NCBI RefSeq assembly: GCF_027579695.1
Contig: NC_083578.1
Location: 5,808,460-5,872,459 of the forward strand
Source: Neoarius graeffei
Lineage: Eukaryota; Chordata; Actinopteri; Siluriformes; Ariidae
Direction: 5' to 3'
DNA: 64,000 nucleotides
In this document: positions 1-11,281 of the stretch, piece by piece
How the letters are laid out: every line of letters begins with the position of its first letter
Position numbering within the stretch: the first letter of the stretch is position 1
Program-made: the position numbers and the translations under genes
The notes under the pieces: generated by a model
Told to the model about the DNA's origin: nothing
The model's database searches: none
The model's input: only the letters and a program-made list of their open reading frames with translations

Positions 1-860
1 TGTTGTCGTTTATGACTCTCCTACCTATAGTCGTTGAGCTATTCTGAATGTGAGGAGACATAGAAACTTCAAAGAAAACACAGAAATGATCAGATAATGC
101 CAGGTCAACAACAGTATAAGAAACAGTAAGACCCTTTGTGATGACGAGGTCAAGAGTATGACCACGAGAGTGGGTCGGTCCCTGTACATGTTGTACCAGG
201 TTAAAGTTATCAATAATTACAAATAGTTCTTTGGCATAAATGTTATCAGTATTATCTACATGCAAGTTAAAATCCCCAGATATAATAAGACAATCAAACT
301 CTAAGCAAATGATTGATAACAGTTCACCAAACTCTTCAAGAAAGACTTTGGCTGAATGTCTCGGAGGCCTATAAATAGTTAATAATAATATGTTAGGAGA
401 GCATGTAACAAGTGCACATAAGTGTTCAAAGGACGTAAAATCACCAAGTGAGGATTGTTTACATTGAAAAGAGACTTTGAATATATTTGCGATCCCTCCA
501 CCTTTCCCCTGTCGGGTAACATTCAAAAAATTAAAATTTGGGGGAGCTGCTTCGATAAGGGTGGTAGCACTATTTGCTTGATCCAGCCAGGTTTCAGTTA
601 GAAGCAAAAAATCAAGATTGTGTTTACAAATAAGATCATTAATTAAAAATGACTTGTTTAAAAGTGATCTAATGTTCAGAAGAGCTAGCTTTACAGAAAT
701 TCTAGAAGCATTATTTGGTTGTGCACTTTGATGCTGTTTTAAAACAGGAAGGAGATTAGATTGGTTCACCCCCAGGGTTAAATGTGCTCTATGTTTTCTG
801 TTTCTTATCAACACAGGAATAGTGTCAACATCGGGTCCCAACTTTTTTTCAACATTACAT
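1..860 (-). CDS. LINE ORF2, APE endonuclease N-terminal part (partial)
   Basis: Reading the minus strand from about 860 down to 1 gives one open frame without stops. It contains the hallmarks of an APE-like endonuclease: LLLTETWLD near the start, a GKGGGIA turn, YRPP, the catalytic GDFNLH block, HTLDLVIT, and LSDHF near the window edge. The enzyme nicks target DNA to prime reverse transcription. The reverse transcriptase part lies outside the window. The start is uncertain: the frame is open back to about 860, a few bases after the ORF1 stop, with no obvious ATG, which fits LINE ORF2s that rely on reinitiation. Frame intact in the visible part. Confidence 0.8.
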
Positions 861-884
861 CCATTTGCAGGGACCCAGACTACA

Positions 885-2213
885 TCAAACAAGACTTTCT
901 AAATGTTCCATTTGGTTTGAGGGTGAAAGGAGTGGAGATGACATGTATCTTTTGGATGGTGAAAAAGATTTGTAGCCAGCTGAAAGTCCTGGACGAACAC
1001 AATTTTGATGTACTGGATACACTGCTTGTCGCGACAGATTTGGGCTGGAAAAGGAAAGTGTAGCCATTGGGAGCAGTTTTTTCATGCTATTTGGGAAATC
1101 CATCCGAGGAGAAGTGGAGTCGTCTGTCCTTGAATGTTGGGAGGCCTGCAAGTCAGATGTTTGTGTGTCCTTGATGACGACTTGCAAAGATGATTGTTTA
1201 GGCTTTGTAACTATGTCAGTCTGCGACATCTTATCAACTGTTTTCCTCGGTGCTGGCTGAGAAAAGATTGCAAGTTTGTAGTGGTCTGCTAAGACTTTGG
1301 CTCCAATCCAGCTGAGTTCAGTGCTATTTGGCTTGTAAAATTCTTTGCGATTCCAAAAAAGGTTAAAATTGTCTATGAAATTCATACCAAATGAAGAACA
1401 AGTTTTTCGAAGCCAGGTGTTAAGACTGAAGAGTCGAGAAAAAGCAAAACTTCCTCTCGCTGGGAGTGGGCCACTGATAAAAGATTGAATTCCAGTCTTA
1501 TAGAGCTCAGAAAAAAGTTTTCTGAAATCATCTTGGACAAACAGCTGTTCTCTGAAAACATCGTTTGCTCCCACATGCACAACGATACGTTTTATAGTTT
1601 TATGCTCGGACATGAGTTTCAAAATGCTGTCTTTGGTGTCAGAGATGGATGCATTTGGAAGACAACAAATAATCATCTCATAACCTTTTAATTGTCTTAC
1701 AGTGGAATCACCAAGAACAAGGGTTGTGGGATCAGGTGGTGTTATGAGCTGCTTTTTGCCTCTTCTCACAGCTCTTCGATCTTGGTGTGATCTCTTTTTA
1801 CTATGTGTTTGTCCGCTTGACAAATCCTCTTCCACATCCCTGAGGCATTCAAATTTGTTCTGAAGCCTTATAGGCTGTGGATTTTCCATAGGATTGTAGA
1901 TCCTATTGTAATTTGTAGAACGAGCTGGTGTTGAAGTAATTACTCTTCTGTTTTTGTTTTTTGGCTTAGCACCCATTATTTGCCAGTTTTCAGTACTTAC
2001 AGGTTGAGTTATGAATTCTTCCACTTGGTCTGCAATGTCCTCAGTCTGTCGGAGTGCAATCTCTGCATTCTCAGCCACTGTTTCAGTACTCCTTTCCTGA
2101 GATATTGCTTTTAATTCGTCCATCTTTGGCAGAGCATTAATCTTTGATTCCAGAATAGAAATCCTCTGTTCTAATTCCATGCATTTTCTGCAGGATTTTT
2201 TGCTTCCTGGCAT
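885..2213 (-). CDS. LINE ORF1 protein with SGNH/GDSL-like esterase domain
   Basis: An intact 442-residue frame starting at an ATG. Residues about 5-60 contain a CxxC pair and a heptad-like segment likely to form a coiled coil. A basic stretch follows around residues 140-155 (KKRSHQDRRAVRRGKK). From about residue 165 the esterase blocks can be seen: VLGDSTVRQL (GDS block, nucleophile serine) and VVHVGANDV (block III, N). A C-terminal catalytic D-x-x-H triad partner is less clear. In CR1/L2 LINEs such ORF1 proteins bind the RNA and carry an esterase fold of uncertain function. The tail (about residues 320-442) is low complexity and Ser/Pro rich. Confidence 0.82.
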   Translation of the reverse strand: MPGSKKSCRKCMELEQRISILESKINALPKMDELKAISQERSTETVAENAEIALRQTEDIADQVEEFITQPVSTENWQIMGAKPKNKNRRVITSTPARSTNYNRIYNPMENPQPIRLQNKFECLRDVEEDLSSGQTHSKKRSHQDRRAVRRGKKQLITPPDPTTLVLGDSTVRQLKGYEMIICCLPNASISDTKDSILKLMSEHKTIKRIVVHVGANDVFREQLFVQDDFRKLFSELYKTGIQSFISGPLPARGSFAFSRLFSLNTWLRKTCSSFGMNFIDNFNLFWNRKEFYKPNSTELSWIGAKVLADHYKLAIFSQPAPRKTVDKMSQTDIVTKPKQSSLQVVIKDTQTSDLQASQHSRTDDSTSPRMDFPNSMKKLLPMATLSFSSPNLSRQAVYPVHQNCVRPGLSAGYKSFSPSKRYMSSPLLSPSNQMEHLESLV

Positions 2214-2562
2214 TTAAAAAAAAAAGTGGAAATTAAATTAAAATTAAATTAAAAGCTTATAAAGATAAAAAATAAAAAAAGAATAAAATAGTGGAAAGTC
2301 AATGAGAAAGTAAAGTATAGAAATAAAGATTAAGAAAGCAGGAGCAAAGCAAAGAAGCGTCCTACTCGCTTGAGTAGGAGGAGGAGACCTCCTACTATTA
2401 TTAGAACTATTAAACTTAGTTCTAGATTGCAACCAATTTATTCTAAGATGCCTTATCAAGTAAAAATATCTGTCCATGCAGCAAGATCATTTCACTAGTA
2501 TTAAGTAATTTTCTCCTCAATTTCAGTTTTCAATTTTTTGCCGTGTGAAATATCTTGGGCTC

Positions 2563-3102
2563 TGTAATGGAAATTTCTAATAAACACTTCAGAACACTTA
2601 GCAGTCGTCTTTTCAGTTATTTATTATAGTAGATCATATAAAGATATGTAAAATAGGAAAGGAAAGAGAAGAATAGAAGAAGAGTAGAAGACACCACTTC
2701 AGTGATGCCGAGAGTACGCTCACTTGGAGTTGTTTTTTCTTGGCTGTTATCTATTATACTCTGAAGGCATTTGCTCACTGCTTGTGTCTTCACGTGATTG
2801 GCTCAAGATTTTCTATGAAGCTTTACTAATGAGTGCACCTGGCATGCTTTGGTACGTGCAGGCAGATGCAAGTTAGGGAGAGCTCAAGCTCCCTGCTTAT
2901 CACCACCGAGGTCAGGAGAGGTGGTTACATCATGAGAAGATGCATAGTTAGGACGAACTCAAGCACCCTGCTCATTACTACCAAGGTCACAGAAAGGCGA
3001 TTACAACATTGGAAAAATATCTTTCTCAGTAGACTAGGCCACTTGAGCTCAACACACAGAAACACAGAGAATAGGAATGTTCATTCACTAAATTTCCTTC
3101 AC
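2563..3102 (-). repeat. ERV copy A 3' LTR
   Basis: In ERV orientation the LTR begins TGTGAAGG and ends CCATTACA, the usual TG...CA ends. It is about 540 bp and closely matches 23354-23899. It is preceded, in the ERV sense, by a polypurine tract at 3103-3120. Confidence 0.93.
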
Positions 3103-3120
3103 ATTTCCCCCCTTTTTATC
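3103..3120 (-). other. Polypurine tract of ERV copy A
   Basis: The plus strand reads TTTCCCCCCTTTTTATCC; its complement is a run of A and G directly upstream of the 3' LTR, the plus-strand primer site for reverse transcription. Confidence 0.85.
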
Positions 3121-3248
3121 CTACAGGATAATAATTGCTAAAAAAAAGAAATGTACACAATTTCAGTGGTAAGAGTTCCCAGAGAGATTCAACTTAACAC
3201 GTCATTAAGTGTACAGGGATAATGCTAAGGCTGTTTTTGTAAGACATA

Positions 3249-4418
3249 AGCCCTATTCGCACGGGATAAGTATTACCTGTGGACCTCTGGTAATTCGGAA
3301 TAATTACAGAGAATGTCTGAGTTCTTAATCCTGTGCGAATGCGCCATGTCCCTAATTTGCCAAGTAATAATTCCGCCGCGAATTACCTACTGTGTTTCGG
3401 CAAAACACAGACGTCCAGTGGTAATACAAGTCCCGTGTGAATGCACATGTCTGTGTTTGTAATTATTAAACGCGCATCTCTTGTACTTTTCTGGAGTGAA
3501 TAATGGAGGATACGGGCGAAATTTTGATAAACAGCATTTCAGGGGCAAGTGGTAGTAGGCCTATCCCGTATTTGAACCAGATAAGCAGAAACGGCTCCAA
3601 GAAGAACTCCAAGAAGAAAGCACGAAGAATCTTCAACTGGATGGCTTGTGTGGCAGCATATGGTAAGGAGCCACGCTAACCCCCATGACACAGCAATACG
3701 AAGATATTTTGGTTAACGGAGGGAAGACAAATGTTCGTTTAGCAAAATACCCGGCTATGTGTAAACAGTGCCATAAACTGCCTGTTCACTTACATTGTCA
3801 TCTCGAGACTGTTTTCATTTGCAGTGACCCCGCCTTCTCATTTTGAGAGCGTGGAGCAAACATACTGCATCCCTATCATATGCGTTTCCCCTCTCTTAAT
3901 TTGGATACAGTGCTATTCTTATGCCTACTGTGTTTTCATCCTACCTTATTAATGCACCATTAATGTACTACAGTAATATGTTGGCACTTGCAACATGCTA
4001 CAACTGTATTGATTGTTGCCAAACGCGCCTTTATTCTAACCACCTACCCAACCTTGTTTATAGCTGATATCTGGTACCCTGATAGAAGACCCAGGGAGAG
4101 AGGCCTGTCCTTCTGGGAAGTGGAGGTGCTGGAGAAATTTCGGGAGAAAGACTGGTACCAAAACTTCCGAATGCCCAAAGAGGCCTTTGAGAAGCTGTGT
4201 GACCACCTGCACCCACACATTAAGCCCCAAACCACCAACATGCTGGCACCAATACCTGTTGAGAAGAGGTCACATCCGGTCACAATGTCTGTAAATTCAG
4301 TGAATTACAGACTTTTGCTTATCCCGTCCGAACGCGCCACACAATAACACAGAGGTGCGGGGGTAATTGCGAATTACCAGAGGTCCATAGGTAATACTTA
4401 TCCCATGTGAATAGGGCT
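3249..4418 (+). mobile_element. PIF/Harbinger-type DNA transposon, internally deleted
   Basis: A 1170-bp element inserted in ERV copy A. Its ends are long inverted repeats: AGCCCTATTCGC... on the left and ...GAATAGGGCT on the right, similar for roughly 45 bp with a few differences. It is flanked by ATA at 3246-3248 and 4419-4421. Copy B keeps the empty site (one ATA near 25098), so the insertion is proven by comparison. The interior encodes only the N-terminal part of a Harbinger-like transposase, so the element is non-autonomous. Confidence 0.88.
3503..4347 (+). pseudogene. Harbinger transposase, N-terminal fragment in two exons
   Basis: A likely first exon runs from ATG 3503 to 3662 (53 codons, basic, Lys-rich) and ends at GTAAGG. 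The second begins after an AG at 4063 and continues in the matching phase with DIWYPDRRPRERG and then the family-typical WYQNFRMPKEAFEKLCDHL and IPVEKR segment of HARBI1-like transposases. The coding sequence is lost right after that, where the DDE nuclease domain should follow; the last codons are not transposase. The exon pairing is inferred from splice sites and phase. The protein cannot be catalytic. Confidence 0.75.
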
Positions 4419-4502
4419 ATAGACATCTTAAGTTAATGCTAGCAAGCTATATACATAGATCAGGAAATAAGAGAACAGAAAACAACCACAAATGAAAGTG
4501 TT

Positions 4503-4870
4503 TTAAGTTAGGGATAATTTCATGTCAGCTGTACTGATGTCATCGAATGGTGGGTTGTAGTCTTCGTGTGAGTTTGGAGGCCAGTCAGGCAAGTCATTTG
4601 AGTCTCTTTTCACCATCTGGTAACTGATATTTGTCAGCTGCCTCTGAAACACAGACATACAACATTGACAGAAAACAGGGAGCAAACATAGCATCACAAT
4701 CAAACCTAGGACCAGTATAGTAGATAGAATCAGAGTCTTCAATCCACTAAACCAACGCCATCAGCTGTCTTCGACTCCTCCATGTTCATCTGCTCATAAT
4801 TGTTCAGCAACCTTGCGCATCTTGTTCAGTGCCTCAATGATGTTACCGAGTTAACCCTTGCCCTTCTTGA
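4503..4870 (-). pseudogene. env: ERV copy A env remnant (transmembrane subunit stub)
   Basis: Only the end of the envelope gene remains. The minus-strand frame shows a hydrophobic anchor (ILVLGLIVMLCLLPVF) followed by CQCC and a polar tail of about 50 residues that ends at the stop near 4503. Upstream, short pieces of a heptad segment are out of frame or interrupted by stops. No surface subunit, no fusion peptide and no SU/TM cleavage site could be found between this stub and the integrase end. The same stub occurs in copies B and C. Confidence 0.72.
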
Positions 4871-5204
4871 TGTGTATTGGTGCTCAGAGGGCAGACACGC
4901 CCTATCAGCCCTCGTCCCACCTCACCAGAGCTTGGAGAAACTCGGGACTTCTGAAACCAGTTTTACTGACTAAAATACTCTTCTCTATTGAGGGTACAAC
5001 AGCGTAACTGTGCTGCCATGCTCAGTTCTGCGGAACTTGCTCGCCACGTGGTTTGGATCAAGGTAGGAAAGCTGTCATGTGGGGCACCTTCTAAATGATA
5101 ATCGCTTACCTCTCCTCCTGAGTCTCAGGTTACCACTTGTCTCACCTTATGGTTGGGGTTCTGTTCTCAGATGTACTCAATTAACACTTTTTTCTCCTTG
5201 AGCT

Positions 5205-6513
5205 TTAGTCAGCGTCTGGGTCACCTAGGCCTTCTTTTCCCTCCTGCTCAGCCAGTTCAGGAACCCTCCTGCAGTGGCTAGCATGGATCCACGTCACTTT
5301 GCCTGTGACCTTCACTGCCGTTGGGGTCGTGAGCAGGACCTGGAATGGGCTATTCCACCGTGGCTTGTTCCACTTGGTTCGTTGGAAGTCCTTCACCACT
5401 ATCCAATCCCCTGGTTGTAGATCCCTCAGCAGGTTTGGGAAGTGCTTCTTTTACCTGTTTGTGGATAGATTTCAAAGCAGAGGACAACATTGCACAGTAA
5501 TTCAACATTGCATCATCACACAGTGTGGTGTCCGGCAATGTTCCTTGGGCTGGCCCTATCCCCGTGTTGGGTACTCATCCAAACAGAATTTCAAATGGGC
5601 TTAACCCATGCTTAGGTCTAATTTGCATCCTCATTTGTGTGAGTACTACAGGGAGGACCTTTGTCCATCCTCACCCTGTTTCTGCACAAGCTTTGCTTAG
5701 TTTATTTTTAAGTGACCCATTTTCCCTCTCTACTGCTCCCACACTGGCAGGGTGGTAGGCACAATGTTGTTTCAGGTCTATCCCTAGGAATGCTCCTATT
5801 TTCTTTAGGGCTGCATTAACAAAGGGTGTTCCACTGTCACTTGAGATTTTGCTAGGTATACCACACCTAGGAATTATATCTCCCAGGAGTGCTTTGACTA
5901 CCGCCTCTAAGTCCTGTTTAGCTGTGGGGAATACTTCAACCCATTTTGAAAACATATCAACTATTACCAGGCAATACCTTTTCCCCTCACTAGGTGTCAG
6001 TTCAATGAAGTCCATTTGGAGATGATCAAATGGTTCGTCTGGCATTGGGTGTGCTGCTTGAATTAATTTGATACCTTGACCTGCATTATGTTGTGCACAT
6101 ATCAAGCATTGCTTGCAAAATTTCGCAGCATAATTTGAAAACCCCTTTGTGAACCATCTCTTTGTTACTTCTGCTACCATCCCCCCTTTTGACACATGGG
6201 TTAGCCCATGTGCCAATTTTGCATAGAAAGAGAGCATGTGTTTTGGTAAACAGGGACGACCCGAGGGACAAACCCAGACCAAGTTTACAAAGATACAGCC
6301 TGCCTGTTTCCAGACTCGTCTCTTGTCCTGAGTGGCAGTGCTCTGAAGGTCCGCTAGCTGTAAACAGGGGGTAGAAACCTGAGGAAAAGCAAGGTTAGAG
6401 GGTGAACTGGAAGACGAGGCTGCACACTTAGCTGCCGCGTCCGCCCTGGCATTCCCTTGAGACACAAAATCAGTATTGTTAGTATGGGCAGCACACTTAC
6501 ACACAGCAATGGC
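5205..6513 (-). pseudogene. pol: ERV copy A pol: integrase region (core retained)
   Basis: The minus strand from 6504 to 5671 is open for 277 residues. It shows the RNase H tail, the HHCC zinc region (HGLTH ... CKQCLIC) and the integrase core with the three acidic residues in DFIEL, SSDSGTPF and ERENGSLK. A frame change near 5670 separates it from the C-terminal segment (5205-5538) with a W-K-P-rich DNA-binding part (RTKWNKPRWNSPF). This is the only copy in the window that keeps the whole integrase core; copies B and C lack about 260 bp equivalent to 5733-5992. The 5' side is cut by the LINE insertion at 6524. Confidence 0.85.
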
Positions 6514-6523
6514 TCTAAGGAGT

Positions 6524-6885
6524 CATATCAAAGTCTGCTTAGGACTTTTTATGACTCTGTTGTAGCATCAGTGATTTTCTACGCTGTGGTCTGCTGGGGC
6601 TGTGGAAGTTCAGAGAGGGACAGGAAGAAACTTAATAAACTGGTCAGAAGGGCTGGCTCAGTCTTGAACTGTCCTCTGGACTCCATTGAGGTGGTGGGTG
6701 AGAGGAGAATGTTAGCCAAGCTGACCTCAATCATAGATAACCCCTCTCACCCCCTACATGAGGCTGTGGGGGCTTTAAGCAGCTCTTTTAGTAGTCGACT
6801 GCTACACCCACGGTGTAAGAAGGAGAGATACCGCAGGTCATTCATACCTACTGCTGTCAGACTGTATAACACCCACAACTTGTAA
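6524..6885 (+). pseudogene. LINE ORF2 C-terminal fragment
   Basis: An open frame encoding the C-terminal end of a non-LTR reverse transcriptase: FYDSVVASVIFYAVVCWG, then a basic RDRKKLNKLVRRAG segment, GERRMLAKL and the terminal YRRSFIPTAVRLYN, followed by TAA at 6883. The reverse transcriptase core and endonuclease are absent because the copy is 5'-truncated. The residues before 6524 in the same frame belong to the ERV flank. Confidence 0.82.
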
Positions 6886-7177
6886 TGTAACACCAATAAC
6901 CTGTTTGCCATTATATTTGCACTACTTCACCACTACTACCTCTGCCATCTCTCATCGATGCAATTATTATGTGCAATAATATAGGCCTTAAACTATTTGT
7001 ATAAGTTTAAAAATTTATACATTTTTAAGTTTAATTTGTATAGCACATTTAAACACAGCATACACTGACCAAAGTGCTGTACAGAGTCAGTATTAAAAGA
7101 CAAATGATCAAAAGAAAAATAAAAGGAATAAATAAAATAAAACTATAATAATAACAACAATAACAATAAGCTGATGG

Positions 7178-7801
7178 TTAGGGAAAGGCCAAGGAGTAGA
7201 GATGGGTTTTTAGCCTAGATTTAAAGGTAGAGATGGAGGGAGCAGATCTGATGTCCAGTGGGAGCTGATTCCAGAGGCGTGGAGCAGCAACAGAAAAAGC
7301 TCTGTCACCTCTCTGCTTCAGCCACAAGCGAGGTACATGAAGAAGCCCTGTGTTAGAGGATCTTAGAGACCTTTGGACTGAGTGGGGCTGTAAAAGGTCA
7401 CTGATGTAGGGTAGGGCCAGCCCACTGAGTGCTTTAAAAACAAATAATAAGACTTTAAATTGTATTCTGAAAAAGACTGGGAGCCAGTGCAAGGAGGCCA
7501 GAATAGGAGTGATGTGCCCACGTCTCCTGGTGCCAGTTAAAAAATGTGCAGCTGCGTTTTGGACCAGCTGTAAATGTCTAAGTGAGGTTTGAGGGAGGCC
7601 AAGATAAAGGGAATTGCAGTAATCCAGTCGTGATGTGATAAAAGCATGGATGACTATTTTAAGATCGTTATGAGATAGGAAGGATTTGAGGCGGGAAATC
7701 ACTCTGAGTTGGTAAAAACGATTTTTGACCACAGTGCTAATCTGTTTGTCAAGACAGAGATTGGAGTCAAGGAAGACACCCAGGTTTCTGGCAGAGGGTG
7801 T
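7178..7801 (-). pseudogene. LINE ORF2 reverse transcriptase C-terminal fragment
   Basis: A 184-residue frame on the minus strand plus a short upstream piece. It contains the LDYCNSLYLGLP, LQLVQNAAAHFLTG and LHWLPVFFRIQFKVLL blocks that end the ORF2 of many fish L2/CR1-type LINEs, and closes with APRLWNQLPLDIR. The catalytic RT motifs are not present in this copy. Its N-terminal continuation is at 11180-11281. Confidence 0.82.
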
Positions 7802-7814
7802 GACATGAGGAGTG

Positions 7815-10800
7815 TCTCGTCTCGTCTTCTTCCGCTTTATCCGGGACCGGGTCGCGGAGGCAGCAGTCTAAGCAGGGAAGCCCATACTTCCCTTTCCCCA
7901 GACACCTCAGCCAGCTCCTCGGGAAGAACACCGAGGCGTTCCCAGGCCAGCCGAGAGACATAGTCCCTCCAGTGTGTCCTGGGTCTTCCCCGGGGCCTCC
8001 TCCCGGGGGGACATGCCTGGAACACCTCCCGAGGGAGGCGTCCAGGAGGCATCCGAAAAAGATGCCCGAGCCACCTCAGCTGATTCCTCTCGATGTGGAG
8101 CAGCAGTGGCTCTACTCCGAGCTCCTCCCGAGTGACTGTGCTTCTCACCCTATCTCTAAGGGAGCACCCAGCCACCCTGCGAAGGAAACTCATTTCGGCC
8201 GCTTGTATCCGTGATCTTGTCCTTTCGGTCATTACCCAAAGCTCATGACCATAGGTGAGAGTCAGAACGTAGATCGACCGGTAAATTGAGAGCTTCGCCT
8301 TTTGGCTCAGCTCCTTCTTCACCACGACGGACTGGTAAAGCGACCGCATCACTGCGGAGGCTGCACCGATCCGCCTGTTGATCTCACGCTCCATCCTTCC
8401 CTCACTCGTGAACAAGATCCCGAGATACTTAAACTCCTCCACTTGAGGCAGAACTTCTCCAGCAATGTGGAGAGGGCAAGCCACCCTTTTCCGGTCGAGA
8501 ACCATGGCCTCGGACTTGGAGGTGCTGATTCTCATCCCAGTCGCTTCACACTCGACTGCAAACCGCCCCAGTGCATGCTGAAGGTCCTGGTTTGAAGAAG
8601 CCAACAGGACAACATCATCCGCAAAAAGCAGAGATGAAATCCTGTGGTTCCCAAACAGGATTCCTTCTGGCCCCTGGCTGCACCTAGAAATTATGTCCAT
8701 AAAAATTATGAACAGAACCGGTGACAAAGGGCAGCCCTGCCGGAGTCCAACATGCACTGGGAACAGGTCTGACTTACTGCCGGCAATGCGAACCAGACTC
8801 CTGCTCCGTTCGTACAGGGACCGGACAGCCCTTAGCAAAGAGCCCCGAACCCCATACTCCCGAAGCACCCCCCACAGAATACTATGGGGGACACGGTCGA
8901 ATGCCTTCTCCAGATCCACAAAGCACATGTGGACTGGTTGGGCAAACTCCCATGAACCCTCGAGCACCCTATGAAGGGTATAGAGCTGGTCCAGTGTTCT
9001 GCGACCAGGACGAAAACCGCATTGTTCCTCCTGGATCCGAGGTTCGACTATTGGTCGAATTCTCCTCTCCAGTACCCGGGAGTAAACCTTCCCTGGGAGG
9101 CTGAGAAGTGTGATTCTCCTATAATTGGAGCACACTCTCCGGTCCCCTTTCTTAAAAAGAGGGACCACCACCCCAGTCTGCCACTCCAGAGGCACTGTCC
9201 CTGACCGCCACGTGATGTTGCAGAGGCGTGTCAACCAAGACAGCCCCACAACATCCAGAGACTTGAGATACTCAGGGCGGATCTCATCCACCCCCGGTGC
9301 CTTGCCACCGAGGAGCTTGCAAACCACCTCAGTGACTTCAGCTTGGGTAATGGACGAGTCCACCTCTGAGTCATCAGCCTCAGTCACCTCAGTGGAAGAC
9401 ATGATGGTAGGATTGAGGAGATCCTCAAAGTATTCCTTCCACTGCCCGACAATGTCCCCAGTCGAGGTCAACAGCTCCCCACCCGCACTGTAAACAGTGT
9501 TGGCAGAGTACTGCTTCCCCCTCCTGAGGCGCCGGACGGTTTGCCAGAATTTCTTCGAGACCGACCGAGTCCTTCTCCATGGCCTCCCCGAACTCCTCCC
9601 AGTTCCGAGTTTTTGCCTCCGCAACTGCCCGAGCTGCAGCACGCCTGGCCTGCCGATACCCGTCAGCTGCCTCGGGAGTCCTGGAGGTTAACATGGCCCA
9701 ATAGGACTCCTTCTTCAGCTTGACGGCATCCCTTACTTCCGGTGTCCACCACCGGGTTCGGGGATTGCCGCCACGACAGGCACCGGAGACCTTGCGGCCA
9801 CAGCTCCGAACAGCTGCGTCCACAATGGAGGTAGAGAACATGGTCCACTCAGACTCAATGTCCCCCGCCTCCCTCGGAAGCTGGGAAAAGCTCTCCCGGA
9901 GGTGGGAGTTAAAGACCTCCCCAACAGAGTGCTCGGCCAGATGTTCCCAGCAGACCCTCACCATACGTTTGGGCCTGCCAGGTCTGTCCAGCTTCCTCCT
10001 CTGCCAGTGGATCCAACTCACCACCAGGTGGTGATCAGTTGACAGCTCAGCCCCTCTCTTCACCCGAGTGTCCAAGACATAGGGCCGGAGATCAGATGAA
10101 ACGACTACAAAGTCGATCATCGACCTCCGACCTAAGGTGTCCTGGTGCCACGTGCACTTATGGACACCCCTATGCTCGAACATGGTGTTCGTTATGGACA
10201 AACCGTGACTAGCACAGAAGTCCAATAACAAAACGCCACTCGGGTTCAGATCGGGGAGGCCGTTCCTCCCAACCACGCCCCTCCAGGTGTCACTGTCATC
10301 GCCCACGTGAGCATTGAAGTCCCCCAGTAGCACAATGGAGTCCCCAGTCTGAGCACTCCTCAGTACCTCTCCCAGGGACTCCAAGAAGGCTGGATACTCT
10401 ATACTGCTATTTGGGCCGTAGGCACAAACAACAGCAAGAGCCCTCTCCCCAATCCAAAGGCGCAGAGAGGCGACCCTCTCGTTCACTGGGGTAAACTCCA
10501 ACACATGACGGCTGAGCTGGGGAGCTATAAGCAAGCCCACACCAGCCCACCGCCGCTCACCACGGGCGACTCCAGAGAAGTGGAGAGTCCAGCCCCTCTC
10601 GAGGAGCTGGGTTCCAGAGCCCAAGCTGTGCGTGGAGGTGAACCCGACTATCTCTAGCCGGTACCTCTCAACCTCCCGCACAAGCTCAGGCTCTTTCCCC
10701 CCCAGCGAAGTGACATTCCATGTCCCAACAGCCAGCCGCTGTGTCCGGGGATCAGGTCGTCAAGGCCCCTGCCTTCGACTGCCACCCAATCCACATTGCA

Positions 10801-11166
10801 CCAGTCCCCTACTGCTACCTCTGTGGGTGGTGAACCCACAGGAGGTCGGGCCCATGTCACCTCTTCAGGCTGAGCCCGGCCGGGCCCCATGGGCAAAGGC
10901 CCGGCCACCAAGCGCTCGCATACGAGCCCCAACCCCGGGCCTGGCTCCAGGGTGGGGCCCCGGCTGCGTCATCCCGGGCGATGTCACGGTCCTCAGATTT
11001 TTCTCCATAGGGGTTTTGGTGAACTGCTCTTAGTCTGGCCTGTCACCTAGGACCTGTCTGCCTTGGGAAACCCTGACAGGGGCATAATGCCCCTGACAAC
11101 ATAGCTCCTAGGATCATTCAAGCACACAAACCCCTCCACCACAATAGGTGGCAGTTCTAGGAGGGG
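7815..11166 (-). mobile_element. RTE-clade LINE copy 1 (full length, one frameshift)
   Basis: A 3352-bp minus-strand element bordered by the 13-bp duplication GACATGAGGAGTG (7802-7814 and 11167-11179). The 5' end begins CCCCTCCTAGAACTGCC and the 3' end carries a short (ACGAG)n-like tail after AAAGCGGAAGAAGACG. It is nearly identical in length and sequence to the copy at 42879-46242. It encodes a single endonuclease plus reverse transcriptase protein. RTE-clade assignment (Rex3/Expander-like) is from protein style and compact single-ORF structure; the exact family name was not checked. Confidence 0.88.
7837..10735 (-). pseudogene. RTE endonuclease-reverse transcriptase, broken by a 2-base deletion
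   Basis: The endonuclease half is open on the minus strand from about 10735 (TWNVTS) to 9425. It has GDFNAHVG and STDHHLVVS. The reverse transcriptase half is open from 9642 to 7837, with [18 protein letters not shown] and FADDVVLLA. The two frames overlap; comparison with the copy at 42879 shows a 2-base deletion near 9576 (GGACTCGG instead of GGACTATCGG). Apart from that lesion the domains are complete, so this copy was recently intact. Confidence 0.88.
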
Positions 11167-11281
11167 GACATGAGGAGTGAGGTTACCTAAATCATTCACT
11201 GTAGTGCATCTTGCCTTGGAGGGACCAAAAATAATGACTTCAGTCTTGTCACCATTTAGCTGAAGGAAGTTGTTAGCCATC

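Larger units (their letters stand above)
1..2562 (-). mobile_element. LINE retrotransposon (CR1/L2-like), 5' half, cut by window edge
   Basis: Two consecutive minus-strand coding regions form the 5' half of a non-LTR retrotransposon. ORF1 (885-2213) has a coiled-coil start and an SGNH-type esterase domain. ORF2 begins just downstream with an APE-type endonuclease and leaves the window at position 1. The stretch 2214-2562 upstream of ORF1 is A/T-rich and is read here as 5' UTR or older flank. The element ends where the ERV copy A LTR begins at 2563, so the ERV probably inserted into or next to its 5' end. The esterase ORF1 plus APE ORF2 layout is known from CR1/L2-clade LINEs; exact family not assigned. 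Confidence 0.8.
7010..11281 (-). mobile_element. Second L2/CR1-like LINE fragment (minus), split by an RTE element
   Basis: A minus-strand LINE fragment sits in the 3' UTR of the plus-strand LINE. The coding part at 11180-11281 (MANNFLQLNGDKTEVIIFG) continues at 7178-7801 (NRFYQLRVISRLKSFL to the C-terminal RLKTHLYSLAFP). The RTE element 7815-11166 lies between them, bordered by the 13-bp duplication GACATGAGGAGTG. The 3' tail near 7015-7080 has the conserved GTGCTATACAAATTAAACTT ending on the minus strand. It is 5'-truncated at 11281, where a Gypsy LTR begins. Confidence 0.8.

Noticed and set aside
4036..4283. Minus-strand frames within the Harbinger element
   Set aside because: They are antisense to the recognisable transposase exon and show no family features.
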